From: Toxonevra muliebris
Lineage: Eukaryota > Arthropoda > Insecta > Diptera > Pallopteridae
DNA: 64,000 bases
Direction: 5' to 3'
Assembly: GCA_963691655.1 (NCBI GenBank)
Contig: OY829326.1
Location: 101,307,340 to 101,371,339 of the forward strand
The notes under the pieces: model-generated
Told to the model about the DNA's origin: nothing
The model's database searches: none
Seen by the model: only the letters and a program-made list of their open reading frames with translations
Made by a program: the position numbers and the translations under genes
Shown: one piece after another, positions 10,916 to 23,460 of the stretch
How the letters are laid out: each line of letters opens with the position of its first letter
Position numbering within the stretch: the stretch's first letter is position 1

Positions 10916-12980
10916 ACATAATCTATTATAATTTATTTTCACAACTCTTCGCATAATTTAACTGAAATATTCCAAAAAAAATTTTAAACGTTCCCAATAT
11001 TTCATACAGAAGCTTCTAATCTTCTATAATAGATGTTAAACTTTATTACTGTAGATTCCATTTACACAATTAAAGAGAAGCTCGTCGTCCACTTCAATCT
11101 ACTTAGCTATAAATATATTTTTCAAGCTTAAACATATTTTTAAGCTGGTGTTTTTGTTTATTTGTTTATAATAAAAATTCCAATGAAGTAAAAAGCAAAT
11201 CAAAAAAAAAAAAAAAAAAAAACAACGCGCTTCTAAAGAAAATACCAAAAGAGAAGAAGGAGAGACAAACGTAATTAAAGATTGTAGTTTTTAGGTGAAT
11301 ATAAACTATTTTTTTTTGCAACAACAGCTGTGCCAAAAAAAAATTTAGAATGGAATTTTGCAAATTGAGCTTCATCAGCATTTCATTCTTCTTTTTTTTT
11401 TTTTTTTTTAATTTATTACTGAATTTAAGTTGAGTTAAGTTCAGGTTCTTTACTTTGCTTGCTTCCATCTTCTTCTTTTACTTTACTACTTCACATTTTA
11501 TATGAACAAAAAAAAAGCAAAAAAAAAAAGACTTGAATGAAATTTTTGTTACAACAGCTGCAGATCGACGAGCAAACTACATCGCTATCTACCATTATTG
11601 TTGCTGCTGCTATTGTCTGGCTAAATACTGTACCTTATTTAGGTCAATTGTCAGTTTTATGGTGGCACACATACATACCTACATACATATGTATAAATTG
11701 TTATATATAAAAGTAAATGCTGCTTTTTTGTATATTTTATACCAAAGATGGACAGCTGCTGCTCTCTTAGATGAGACCTGTCTGCTGCAATTGTTGCTGT
11801 GTTGCACATTTATTGCAATGAGTTAAGTTTTTGTTGTTGTTGTGTTCATTTGGTTTCCCCAAACACCCCACTTTATTGTTGTTAAATCATTGCAACGTAT
11901 ACAAATTTAAAACATTAATTTTATTTGTTGCTGCTGATTGCTTAATTGCTGCACCATTCTTGTGTAATTTTTACTATTCCTTTTTCTTCGCCTTTAGTTG
12001 GCTTTATTGTTGCTGTTGTTGTTGTTGCTGCTCGTGATGTTGCTGCTGACTTGATTCTGTTCACATTAATCACTAAAATTACAACATTTTTCATTTTCCT
12101 TATTGCACATTATGAATACCAAATTAATTTTATTTTTATTTTTATTTCTGTTTTTGATTTAATTTATGTGGCGTTATTTTTGGTTCGTTTCACTGATTTT
12201 AATTTTATTCAAATTATCTAATAGATATTTTTAAATTGTTCTTCTTGCAATTTGTTTACTTACCGTTTTATGTAATAGTTTATAAATATTTTTTAGTCGG
12301 TGGTGCAAAGACACTGTAAATTCTTTAGAAAACACTGAAATGATCTTCGATCTATGAACTTGTTGCCAAATTAACAGATTTTTTTGGCATTCTTTCTCTT
12401 GAACAATGCCGAAAAAGTCTCCTTAAGACTTTTTTTTATTTCTAGTCCACAGTCATGAAGTTTCTTGGAAAAACTTCAGAATGTTCGTTATAATCAAGAA
12501 TAATTTATACAATTATTACTATCTATGAAATAATCTCAGCCCCGTTCAGGTAATGTAATTTCTCCTCTGTCTAGTCTTATGTCTAGAGTTTTCTGTTCTA
12601 TACTGTCTGTCTTTCTCTGGCACTTGAGAACCCATTTATTTTCGATTTCAAAAAATACAATCTTTTTATCTCCATTTTTTTTTTTTTGATTTATAATGGG
12701 TCTTTCATGTTCGAAAGCCTTCAAAGGTCTTTGTGTCCCTCTTTGCTTCAACATTCTAGTATTTCCCAGAATGTAAACTTTCAACTTCTGTTTTTATTCA
12801 ATAGTAAAGAAAAAAGTTTTGACTTTATCAAAAGGGTTTGTATTATGGCAATGTCACGTTCCTCACGTTGTAGCACTAGCTCCCTAAACACAATCCGCAA
12901 CTAATGTTTGTGTAGAAAATCGAAAGTTTCAGAATGCTTGAGTCATTTATGGACATGGAGTATGCAGATAGAAGCCTCAC
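10916..12980. other. Non-coding DNA with homopolymers and triplet-rich islands
   Basis: No recognisable gene. Homopolymer A/T runs lie near 11202-11222 and 11393-11409. A GTT/GCT-rich island lies at about 11550-12060 (for example TTGTTGCTGTTGTTGTTGTTGCTGCTC near 12007). Frames in these islands are Leu/Cys runs from the triplet repeats. The rest is A+T-rich and unassigned. Confidence 0.5.
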
Positions 12981-12989
12981 GGAGTTATT

Positions 12990-13480
12990 TAAAAATCTTT
13001 TGATTATCTATTTGCAAAAATCAAAATTAGTCCAAATTGACTAATCTGCATTTAAATTAATAGTTTTTGAATTCAATCTAAAGATTTCTGTATTTAAATT
13101 GATGCTTTCCAAGTTTAATTTGGCTATTTTAAATTCCGATTGCTCCTTTCTGAAATCAATTTGGAGTTTTGATCTATTCGTTAGAATATAAAATGAAAAA
13201 ATGAAACTGTTATTCATTTAATGTGCTACTGCAATGACAATAATCTAAAAACAGATTTCATTTTCCAAGAAATATCAATACGATTCCAACGAAAAATCCC
13301 CATTGGGTTCCATTTTTCGTTAATGCGGAGAGATCAAATCTAATCGATACTATACTCTGAATTCAATTGAACTTTTTCGAATTTGTACTTATGCTGTTTA
13401 GCTGTTCTGAATTCAAGTTTCATCTCTCTGAATTCAATTTGTCGTTTTCTGAATTTGATTTGGAAATGGTTGAACTCAAG
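12990..13480. repeat. Weak array of TTCTGAATTCAATTTG-like words
   Basis: Variants of TCTGAATTCAATTTG and TTGAATTCAA recur at about 13065-13170 and 13360-13470, in both orientations because the word core GAATTC is self-complementary. Copies are heavily diverged and the unit length cannot be fixed by eye. A similar, weaker tract with TTTTCTGATTT words lies at 27740-27960. Confidence 0.4.
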
Positions 13481-15980
13481 ACGATCTATATAGAGCTGTA
13501 TCAGCCTTATTCTAAATATTCCCGAACTAATCCGCGGGAGAATTTCTTTTCTTTTCCCGAATTCCTACAGGAAAGGAAAGAAAAAGAAACAAATTTTCCC
13601 TCGGTTTTTATTTCGGAAATATTTAGAACAGGACTGATAGTGACAAGAAGGAATCTGCAATGCATTATGTGGACTTCGTTCCCCAAAAAATATCATCTGG
13701 CGAGTTTTGAAATCAAATATTCAGTTCCAATTATCTCCTAGTAGGATCTGAAAAAATCAATCAAGGGTTCTATTTCTATGTGATTTAGAATGCTCCGCTT
13801 TTAAATCGATTTTGGTCGGTCTATTTTTCGAGGGTTCAAGACAACCACTTAAACCACAAATTTCACTTGATTACTTTTACAACTTATGACCGATCCATTT
13901 CTACTTTCTGCGTTTATGATTTATATATCATTTCTAGTTCGGGATGAGACCGAAATTCTACAATTTTGAGAACATAGAAAAGATGCAATTTGATTTACCC
14001 ATTCCTTCGTCAATTTCTTTTTTGCACGCTATGTAGATGGCGCTGCTAGATAACAAATGAAGGCTTTCATTTCAGTTGAACCCAGCTGGATTGAGCTGCT
14101 GTTGCTTGCTCTGATCTTTATGTCTTAAATTTTGTTAGTTTTGAATATCGTTCATTTTGGTCCAATTATGACGTCAGCATAATCAAGATCTTTTAATTGC
14201 TGTATTAAATTTCAGTCTCTGTAGAATGTTATAAAGAACTTATTTCATAATTAGATCTTGCTTGATGTAATCTAGTTTCAATTTTTATTGTCACTACTTA
14301 TAAGCTCATAGAGGCTCTACTTGTTAGGGTATAAAATGCTTTTTCGCTTCTCTTCAATATCAGAAGCGTTTTATTTGCAACGCGCTACTCGCTTATTCTC
14401 CAATTTATACGAAGAGGAAGAACAACAAGCAAATCACCAATCATAAGGCCAAATACTTCTATATTTTCCTCTAATTTGAATATAAGCGACTTTAAGCGAG
14501 CATAAAATAACAAATCGAATACGCCTAAAATCTCTTATACTATTCTCTGTGATTGCATGCCAAGTACAAATAAATCAATTTGGGTTACCTTCGCATTTGG
14601 TATTTCGAAATATGTGTTCTTTCTTAGAAAATATCAAGGTTTCAATTATTTACTTAGTATGTGACATTAGTTATATAAGAATACATGTGTGGAATGCGCG
14701 AAAATAAATTATGTGTAACTGTGTGGTTGCTTTATATGCCAAAAACTCTTGCAACATAGTCAACACAATATTCCCTAAGAAGAATTGATGCTGCTTGCCT
14801 GTTTGCCTTCCTACCATCACCACATGTCACCAATCACCATTCACATACCACCAGTCAACCTACATACATACCACAAATATGTTCATCAAATCTTCTGCTT
14901 CTCTGTCGTCTTTCTTTTCTAGTTCAAGGTTTTGCAAACAAACAAATTCATTGTAAAAAATGTTTTTTATTTCAAAATGACAAAAAAAAAAATGTTGCAA
15001 TCATAGAATTTTAGACCTTGATGGCAACAACTACTACGTACAGCATAAATAACTCATCGTCATCTATCGTATACGGTCTGAGATTAATTGAAGCATTAAG
15101 CGTTGATGATTGACTGATGACTTCAAGACTTTCAGAGAATCAAGCAGGCAGACAAAAAAAGACCAAACTAAATTTCTTATTCTTCAGAAAAAAAATAAAG
15201 ATTTTTTCTTTTGTTTTAAAGTTGAACATTATTAAATTAATGTTTGCTGTGTTCAATTTTTTTCCCCTTGCACGAAAAAAAAAAACAATTTTGACAATTT
15301 GATATTCTCACAAGCACACACACAAACAAAAAGTGAATGTGTATCGATGGCAAGTAATTTCATTTATTTAGGTACCATTTTATTTGGGTAAAAAAAAAAC
15401 AACAAAAAATCCCAAAAAAATGTCATGTTGCTGTGTTGTTGCTGCCATTCTAATTTTTCATTTTCCATAAAAATCACGTACAAAATTTATACAAATGCTG
15501 CTTACCACTCGTCTGAATGCTTACCCCCACAAAAAAAAAAAAACACTAAGCAGTCATGGCTATACTTGCCACCACCTTCCCTTCCCCAAACGCCATGCTA
15601 CTGCTACTACTACTACTACATCAAAATCCATAACATTTAAAAGCAATTTTGGCTACTTTGTTGTTTGTGGTAGTAGAAGTAGTCGTTGTAATAGTAATGC
15701 ATTTAAATCCGTAGCTATTAGATAAAGTATCTTGTATCTTGTAAAATGTATTTATGAGCTTAGATTATTTGTCTGTCTGCGAACATTTTCTTTTTATTTT
15801 TCAGAAAGGTTGTAGCTTGCATTGCCATATCTATAGATTTACAAAAATATATAAATTTGTCGCATAATTCATAATTGCAACTTGTTGTTATTGCTGATTT
15901 TTTTGCTTTTTTTTTTTCATTTGAAAGTATTTCGTTCGATTTTTGTTTTTCTGTGACTTGGCATTTTTGTGCTAAATTTA
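13481..15980. other. Non-coding DNA, no gene seen
   Basis: A frame covering 13367-13741 has no recognisable family. Other content: TGACGTCA-like ATGACGTCAGC near 14168, CAAC and CTACTA-rich sequence at 15420-15640, and A-runs. I see no terminal repeats or coding similarity. Confidence 0.45.
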
Positions 15981-15983
15981 ATA

Positions 15984-17958
15984 CAGTATAATCTCGATAA
16001 TTCGGACAATTAGAAACCAGGCAGTGTCCGAATTATCAAAATGTCCGGATTAACAAGATAAAAACGGAAAAAATTACTAGTGAGTTACTGAATGAAACTT
16101 ATATTTTATTGAATCTCAATTATTTATGCTCTAAAAAGTTATTCTTAATATGCTATAAAGATTTTTAATGGACTTAAAGGAAATTTGTAATTTTCATTTG
16201 CCGAAGTTTTGTTTCATTTTTCTTTTTCTATGCAATATCTCTCAGACTAATAAGTTTTAAAATGTCCCCAGCCGAAAAATCCTGCTCTTCTACATATTTA
16301 ATTCACGTGTAGCTTGAGATAGATATAGCTTGAGAGTGCAGAAATTTTGGATCTTGGTTTTCATTTTCATCATGATTGCTGTTTTCGATATCGTCTTCTT
16401 CAATCTCATCATCAGTGAGTTCAGTGTCAGTTCAGTTCAACCACTCATCAATCTCATTATCATAATATACATACGGAGATATTTCAACAAGTAGGTCGAC
16501 AATTTCATTAGAGCTACGGGGGCGTAACATCGCAAGAGGCAGGTCATCATCTAAGTCCCATTCTTCAACATAAAGAATTTTGTTAAAATATTTTTTAAGG
16601 ATGCCTTCATCCAGAATATTCCAAGCATTTGATGCTAGAAAAGCAACGTCTTTTAAAGAAAAGTTTTTTGAAAAATCTATTAAATTATTTGTTTAGCTGG
16701 ACAAAAAAAAAGCGATAAAAAGCTTTTACTGCTAATGATTGTCGATAACATGTCGCATTGTCTAGCAGTAGAAGTGCTTTGGTTGGCAAATTATTTTCTT
16801 TTAAGTAGCGTCTTACTTGTTTGACATATGAATTTTGAAGCCAGTTTTTAAACAGCAGCTCAGTCATCCAAAAATTTTTGGTGTTAGCATATTTTAAAGG
16901 TAAGTTCAATTTTTTAAAACGCTCTTGGTTTTTTTTGCTTTTCCGATCATCAGTAATTTAAGTTTATGTTCTCCCGTCGCATTGTAGCAAAACCAGAAGG
17001 GTTACTCTCTCTTTACCAATTTTACGTCCTGGTGCAGATTTCTCAGCATGTAATGCAAGCGTTTTTTTTCCGGCAACTTCCCGCAAAAAATGTGCAGTCT
17101 CATCCGCATTATATATTTGAGAAAATGTAATGCCCATTTCTGCAATCAATTTTTGCGAGCAACTTTTCAATAAAAGATTGAACAGCAATGGGATCGTTAG
17201 AGAGTTTCCCGCCACATATTTTGAGAAATTTTCTTCCATATCGTGAGCGAAAATAGTTAAGCCAACTGTTTTAACTAATTAACTTTCAAATTAGACCACT
17301 AAATTTTATTCAATTTTCTATTTCACAACTGCACCGGCAAATAACTCTACTAACAATAAATGAGACGCTGAGAAGAAAAGTGGCATAACTTCTTCGTTCA
17401 GAAAAAAGTGAAATAATTTTACTTAAGAGCAAAAGCAAAACGAAATATGTTCAGAGCAAAAGTGAAACGAAATATGTTTAGAGCGAAAACGGAATAAAAA
17501 ACTATGCTGTTCTTGTTATACAATTTTTGCTCTTACTTTTAAGGCGTTTCGTTTTCACTCTAAACCCTATTACTTGTGCCATTATTGCACTGACACTCTA
17601 AATTATTTCACTTTTGCTCTTATATAAATTTTAGCCCGCTTTTCCTCTCAGCCTGTCAAATGTACTTATATGTTTTTACGTAAGCTAACATTGTGCTTTT
17701 GTATACGAGAGAAAAAGAAGGCAACTAATTTTTCATGTGAATCTGTCGATAATTTATGAAAACACATATTCTCAAGTAGAAAGCGGGAAATCCCCGTAAA
17801 AATAGCAGACAAAAGGTAATTAAAAAAGAAGTGTCCGGATTTTTAAAGTAAAAAAAAGCGTGGTGTCCGGATTACAGAGGCTACAATAGAAAGTATTGGG
17901 TGTTCGGATTGCCGAACTGCCCGAATTACGAAGTGTCCGAATTATCGAGATTGTACTG
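15984..17958 (-). mobile_element. Tigger/pogo-type element with TA duplication
   Basis: The 1975-bp element has terminal inverted repeats of about 25 bases with one mismatch: the left end begins CAGTATAATCTCGATAATTC and the right end is the complement of CAGTACAATCTCGATAATTC. TA flanks both ends (15982-15983 and 17959-17960). The CAGT start and the internal transposase, read on the minus strand, identify the pogo/Tigger branch. Sub-terminal sequence near both ends also repeats TGTCCGGAT and TCCGAATTA words. The element is defective: the N-terminal DNA-binding domain and the last catalytic segment are not recognisable. Confidence 0.92.
16350..17260 (-). pseudogene. Tigger/pogo transposase remnant, catalytic core incomplete
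   Basis: Read on the minus strand. From 17239 the frame gives ITFSQIYNADET, holding the first catalytic Asp, then KSAPGRKIGKERVT, a strongly conserved Tigger block, ending near 16964. After a frame change, 16909-16685 gives NLPLKYANTKNFWMTE, VRRYLKENNLPTKALLLLDN, with the second catalytic Asp in LLLLDNA. The block with the third Asp that should follow is absent, so an internal deletion probably begins near 16740. An acidic tail (LTDDEIEEDDIE-like) near 16400 resembles Tigger C-termini. Upstream of 17239 a second frame carries GGKLSNDPIAVQSF, so there is another frameshift there. No CENP-B-type N-terminal helix-turn-helix was found. Confidence 0.85.
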
Positions 17959-17960
17959 TA

Positions 17961-18455
17961 CTAATTTAAAATTTTTTTTTTTATTTTTGGATTTCAATCT
18001 ACGTTTATGTATGTACCTACGTGTGACATATTGTTTTGAATTCTTTAATCAATTGCTGCAATAACATAGCAACAATAAAAACAACCAGAAACATTACCAG
18101 TTAACAGCTGGAGCTAGTAATGTCCTTGGCAAGTGTTTACTGCTACATGGCTGTAGCTTACTTATCGTTAATATTATAGGTGTTGCTATTGTTTTTTTAT
18201 GTCTGTGACAAATTATTTTTTAATCATAACTAATAAATTATGCTATTGAAAAAATACTAAGTAATAATAATCTACTATATGTTGACGATGATGCCAAGTT
18301 CTTGGTAATGATGATTTTCTTCATTTTGTTGTTGCTAATGATGATATAATTGTGCTTCTACTTTAGCTTACAATTTAATGTTACAAGTAGCAAATTTTAA
18401 TCTCAAGCATAAAAAAACACATACCTAACTGCAACTAGAAACCTAGTAGGAAATT
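17961..18455. other. Non-coding DNA, no gene seen
   Basis: A+T-rich sequence with ATGATG/ATTGTT patches near 18290-18350. No coding similarity. Confidence 0.45.
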
Positions 18456-20950
18456 TAATGACCTGATGTATTGATTTTCAATCTGATAAAACTAAAGAAA
18501 TTCAGAACTAAGAACGCATAGCTGTCTTAAATTGAGTTGAAAAATTTAGGTTCAAATTCTCGTGTTTTTATTCAGGTACTTATCATGTCCAGAATTCTGG
18601 TGTATCTGTGATCCCAGAATTTCTCTCCCACTGACATTCTTTTTTTCCATAGGCCTGAAGAAGCATCTTCAACATCTCAATACTAATCTTAAAAACACTT
18701 AAATTCATAAACGATTCAAACAAGTCTGGCTGAATTTTCTCATAAATATTATGACTATTTGACTTATACAGTATGTAACAAAATTGAGCAAATGAAGGAA
18801 CATTTTTGGGACATGAAAAATAGCCTAAAAATGGCGTCGAATTGAAAAGTGACAGCATAGTAAAGTTTTTTCAGATCCAGATAAACAAAAGTGGAAACGA
18901 ATTTTTGAAATCAGAGAACTCCTTCCGGTCCTGAAAATACCGAAATTTCGACAAAAAATTATGATTTTTAAAAACTTTTTGACCAAAAATTTTTTCAAAT
19001 TTCTCAGCGCTTTTATTTCTCCGTGAGTATACAAACATAATGCACAAAGAATTTTTGAAATCGGATAATAGATATTGGTGCAGAAAGATGTACAAAGCTT
19101 GTAAGTTTTCAAAAATTCAGCAAAAATTTTATGAAAAGTAAAAATTATGGTCGAAACTTCTAAACCTCTTGCTGCACCAATAAATCAATTATCCGATTTC
19201 AAAAATTCTTTTTGCATTATGTTTGTACACTCAAGGAGAAATAAAAAAGCTATAAAATTTGAATTTTTGGTCAAATATCTTAATTTATTATTGAAATTTC
19301 GGTATTTTGAAGACCCTTTTGAAACCGGAAAAAGTTATCTGATTTAAAAAATATGTTTTATTTTTGCTCATCTAGATCTTAAAAAACTTTACTATACTAA
19401 AACTTTTTAATTTGACACCATTTTTGGCTTTTTTCATGTCCCAAAAATGTTCCTTCATTTGCTAAATTTTGTTATACATATGTATACTGTATATCGCTAT
19501 CTTAACTTGCTAAAGCCCTAACCGCATTTTTCAATAGCAAAAACCATTTAAAGTACTGTTTTCAGAATTTGTAAGAAACAAAAACTCGATTTTGGGATAT
19601 GTAGTTATTTATCAGATCCATTCTTCTAGAATATTGATTTCGAACGTCCTGAAATTCTTTCAATCTGGTCTGAAATACCATACTTCTGTCTTAGAACACT
19701 TCTTTGGAATGCCTCTCGCCCCCTTTCAAACTTAATATCCCCTTTTAAAAATCTTACAATTGATAGCACATGTCTCAGAAGAAAACCTAGAAACCTTTAA
19801 TCCATAAATTATTCAGTCAAGTCGCAAAATAGCTCACTGAATTGAGGAATGCTGAATTTTTTAAAAACTCTATGCAAACTTAGGCCTTAAACCCCCTACT
19901 TTCTCATTCAGGTGCTTTTTAACTCTTTGATTTCTGGAATACTTTTTTCCCCACTGATACCTGAAACTCCTACTTTTCAAAAGCCGTAAAAAGCATCTGC
20001 GTTTATATATTAAACACTTGAATTCACATATAATACAACCAGACCTAATGCAATTTCCTTGAAAATGCTGCAGCAAACTAAACCTCCGACTTTCCCTTTC
20101 AGGGGCTTATCAAATTCTTTGCTCTAAAATTATCCTTTCGACACCTTGAAACTCACACACATTTATTTGCTCAAATGTTTTGAGATCTGGTTGATTCATA
20201 CTTTGAAAAGTTTTTTCCAATGCCCTCCGTCTCTCTCACGCTTGATATCTGTTTTAAGGATATGACTGAAGAACCTTGCCTAATAATTTGACTTATTCAA
20301 TTAGACCTTAAATCCATAAATTATTCAGTTATGCAGCAACACTGAGTCGCTGAACTTTTTAAACATTTCTAAGCGTATTGAGGTTTTAAATTTCTGTCTG
20401 TATTCCTATTTACGTGGTTTTCACTTCCCGAATTCTGAACTTCTTCTCTGTCACTTGCTTCTGAAAAAATTATTTTAATTGAAAGCCTGAAGCAGCACCT
20501 AAATTAATTAATAAATTAAATGATCTGTTACTCCCATACACATATATTTTTAAGTGTTGAACACATCTAGAATAAAACTCTCTTAAAACTCCCCTTTCCT
20601 CTCCTACTTAATATCCTTCTTTACGGAGACTTGAAAAACCGTGCCTGGCAATTTGATTTTTCTGTACCAGAACTGACTTGAAACCCCTTGAATCTATAAA
20701 TTATTCAGTCAAGCCAGATGTTATATCTTGTTGAATAGTTGGAAGTATTTGCTATTAACAAAAAATGTGGTCACTCGCTTAAATTCGGAATTAATCAAAC
20801 CTTGGGACCTTAATTAAACACCTCGAATTCATAATTTATTCAATCAGAATTATTTCGACTTCCAGATGGATGCTACTAAAGCTGATCTATAATTTGAGAA
20901 TGTTTCTGATTTATTCTTAAGTCTAAAAAATGTTCCACTCACACTTGCAA
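18456..20950. repeat. Degenerate tandem array keyed on CATAAATTATTCAGTCAAG
   Basis: A word close to AATCCATAAATTATTCAGTC occurs near 19799, 20328, 20690 and 20826, with weaker copies near 18705 and 20024. The surrounding blocks are related too: the stretch before 18705 (CCACTGACATTC, then AAGCATC and ACACTTAAATTCA) aligns with that before 20024 (CCCACTGATACC, AAGCATC, ACACTTGAATTCA). The stretches before 19799, 20328 and 20690 share TTAATATCC-, ACTTGAA- and CTGAATT-like blocks. Copies are spaced about 135-365 bp. A foldback element interrupts the array at 18769-19489. Confidence 0.6.
18769..19489. mobile_element. Foldback (long inverted repeat) element, TA-flanked
   Basis: The left arm (18769-19086) and the right arm (19168-19489) are long inverted copies of about 320 bp, separated by roughly 80 bp. 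Matching blocks include AAATGAAGGAACATTTTTGG near 18790 against its complement near 19445, and GAATTTTTGAAATCGGATAA near 19049 against its complement near 19190. Ends begin CAGTAT and are flanked by TA at 18767-18768 and 19490-19491. The right end carries about nine extra bases after CAGTAT. No transposase is encoded; short frames in the arms are mirror images of each other. It is most likely a non-autonomous Tc1/mariner- or pogo-mobilised palindrome. Confidence 0.88.
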
Positions 20951-22090
20951 TATTTTTCCGGAAACTTTGAATGTCAATTAGCATAACTTGAAGCAATTTC
21001 CTACTGGGTATTACAACTATCTGTTACTACACATTCATTTCAGTCTTTTCTTATACACATGCAATATATTTTCATTTTCCATTAACAATTCTATGCAAAT
21101 TTATTTGTTTTTTTCTTTTGCTATAAAAATTCAACTAATACTACTATTTTTTTCTTGTATTTAAACATATTTAAGTGTAGGTATGTATATTTGTTTTGCT
21201 GGAAGATTAACATCGTATGTAATTTTTTTGTGTTTTTTTTTCTTGTTTTTACTATTATTTGTATGCATATTTACATGCAAACTTGCAATGCTTTACTTGT
21301 TTTAGTTGTTACTGCTAGTTGCACTTGTTTTTCACACTACTGTATTAAAAATTGCATAATTGTGTGAATTAAGTTTTTCTATATGTGCCTCACGTTTCTT
21401 GCGTTTATTTGCTAATTTTTTTTTTTTAATGTATTGTACTTTAGTTATTTGTTTTTTTTTTTTTTCTTGTCTTTCAATTATGGAAATCATTGACTCTTTG
21501 GAAAGGATTTTTTTTTCTACGTATTTGCTTAATAATAAGTAAAGTAGAACGTAACTATTTGGCATATATTTCTAACACATTTCATTTGTTTTTACTAAAA
21601 CTAAACACTAAAATTAGATTTCCATTCGCTTTTTTATTAGCTTAAACTAATTTATTTTCATAATTGTAAGGGATTACTATAAAATACTAGAGAGTTAGTT
21701 AAAAAGCTTAACTTTTCAATGCAGTTTTAAATTATAATTCCTTATCACAATTTAAATTGATCTACAAAATTTAATTTCCTGTATTATTTATGCAGGAAAA
21801 TTGCAATTCATAATTTTTTTATGCTTTTATCGCTTATAAACAATTTTAATGTTTGTGATTTAATTTACGTTAAATTGAATCATCACCAGTTCTTGAGAAA
21901 AACTCAAACCGATTAAATAATATTTTTTTATGAATATTTTTTGTGCTTTTTGTGATTCTAATAAAGTTTCCATTTTTATTACATTTGCATAAATTCATTT
22001 AAAAATTTGTAGATTCAACTATAAAATTATGCCATTATTTTCTATGCTATTCTTATTTACACTGTAGAAAAAATTACTATATTTTGATTT
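20951..22090. other. Non-coding DNA, no gene seen
   Basis: Very A+T-rich, with T-runs near 21419 and 21451. No coding similarity or terminal repeats noticed. Confidence 0.5.
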
Positions 22091-22099
22091 TCGGTAAAC

Positions 22100-23460
22100 G
22101 GTTTCTTTCCCATTTTAAATATAGAAATTTCCATGAAATATGAAGAAAATATTAGCCTTTTATATGTGAAAATATCAGTCTAAAGGGTCAGAAAATAATA
22201 CTAATTAATTACACAATTAGTAGTACAGTTTCATATTTAGGAAGTATAAAAAAATTAGAAAATTTCATTTTACACAGAGCAAGTACACAATTTTTACATG
22301 TGCTAATTGGTTTTCTAACTCAAATATAGTAATTCCATTCAGTTTATAGGAAATTTTCACATTTCATGTGTAAGAAATACTCATAAATGTGAAAAAGTTC
22401 ATGACATGGAAAAATTGCGCATAACATGCGTAAATTTCATATTTAAAAAAATAAATTTTTTTGACATACAAAAAGAGAAAATGTTTGAAAATGTAAACAA
22501 AAACACACTTTCATATTAAAATTACAGAATTTATACTTGTGTAAAAAAATTTACACATTTAATGTGCGAAAATATACTTTAAAACTCAGTTTGGTTTAGT
22601 GAAATTACACAGATTTTAAATTTTTTTTAGAGTAATTATATCTAGCATATAAGAAATTTTCACATTCGATTTGTGAGAAGTACTAAAAAATGTGAAAAAT
22701 ACAAAAGTGAAATTACAAAAATTGCACTTTGTTATAATTTTTTTTTTTCACAATTTAGTAAGATATTTGATAATAAAAATAAGCACTTTATACATATATA
22801 GTAAAATTACACAACTTTCATTTGTATCAAAAATACACACATTTAATGTGCAAAAATATATAAGAACGTAATATTTGGAAAATGAAATTACACAATTTAC
22901 ATTTGTATTAAATAATACATTAGAAAATAAGAAAACTACATACCGTTGCTTTTTACTCATTTAATGTGCAAAAATATGTAAAAAAAACTTAATATGCCAT
23001 GGAAATTAAATTACACAATTTGCACTTGCGTCAAGTAATACATTTGATGTGTAGAAAATATGAAAAAATCTAGAAAAATACAGTGCCGCATAGTGAAATT
23101 ACGCAATTAAAAAATGTGTAAAAAAATGCACACATTTCTTGTGTGAAAAAGCAGAGAAAACCAACTTCACTAATTATGACGTAATTTATAAAAAACATAT
23201 CATGTGTGTTTTTATACATTAAAGTGTGAAATACACGCAACTTCTATTGTTATATTTTAAAAAAATTTTCACACATTTCTTAAAGTGTGTTTTTACTCAA
23301 TCCATTGCTTATTTTTTTTATGTGTTTTTCGTATTTTTCTTATAGCTAGTAGAAGATGTTTTTTTTTTCAACATTCCTCCCCCCCCCCCTCCCCTGTGTT
23401 TTTACACATTTTCTCATTAAATTCTTAGAGTGTATTTTTCTTAACACATCTTCTAAATAA
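22100..23460. repeat. Array of CACATT-T-AATGTG words (block 1)
   Basis: The tract is filled with variants of (T)ACACATTTAATGTGCAAAAATA, a near-palindrome with arms CACATT and AATGTG around one base, and with AAATTACACAATTT and TTACACATG. Clear copies lie near 22554, 22838 and 22958, and shorter variants throughout. Copies are diverged and irregularly spaced, so slippage of a short microsatellite does not explain it. A C-rich run (about twelve C) at 23382-23395 sits near the end. The same word fills 37790-41260. Confidence 0.75.

Noticed and set aside
11166..11468. 100-codon minus-strand frame
   Set aside because: Contains Lys and Phe runs from A/T homopolymers; no family.
13367..13741. A 124-codon plus-strand frame
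   Set aside because: No domain recognised; it begins inside a tract of GAATTC-centred repeated words and no splice or transposon context supports it.
18560..18585. Plus-strand TTATTCAG|GTACTT as a third recursive splice site
   Set aside because: The donor is weak and it lies in a repeated array, where such a match is more likely by chance.
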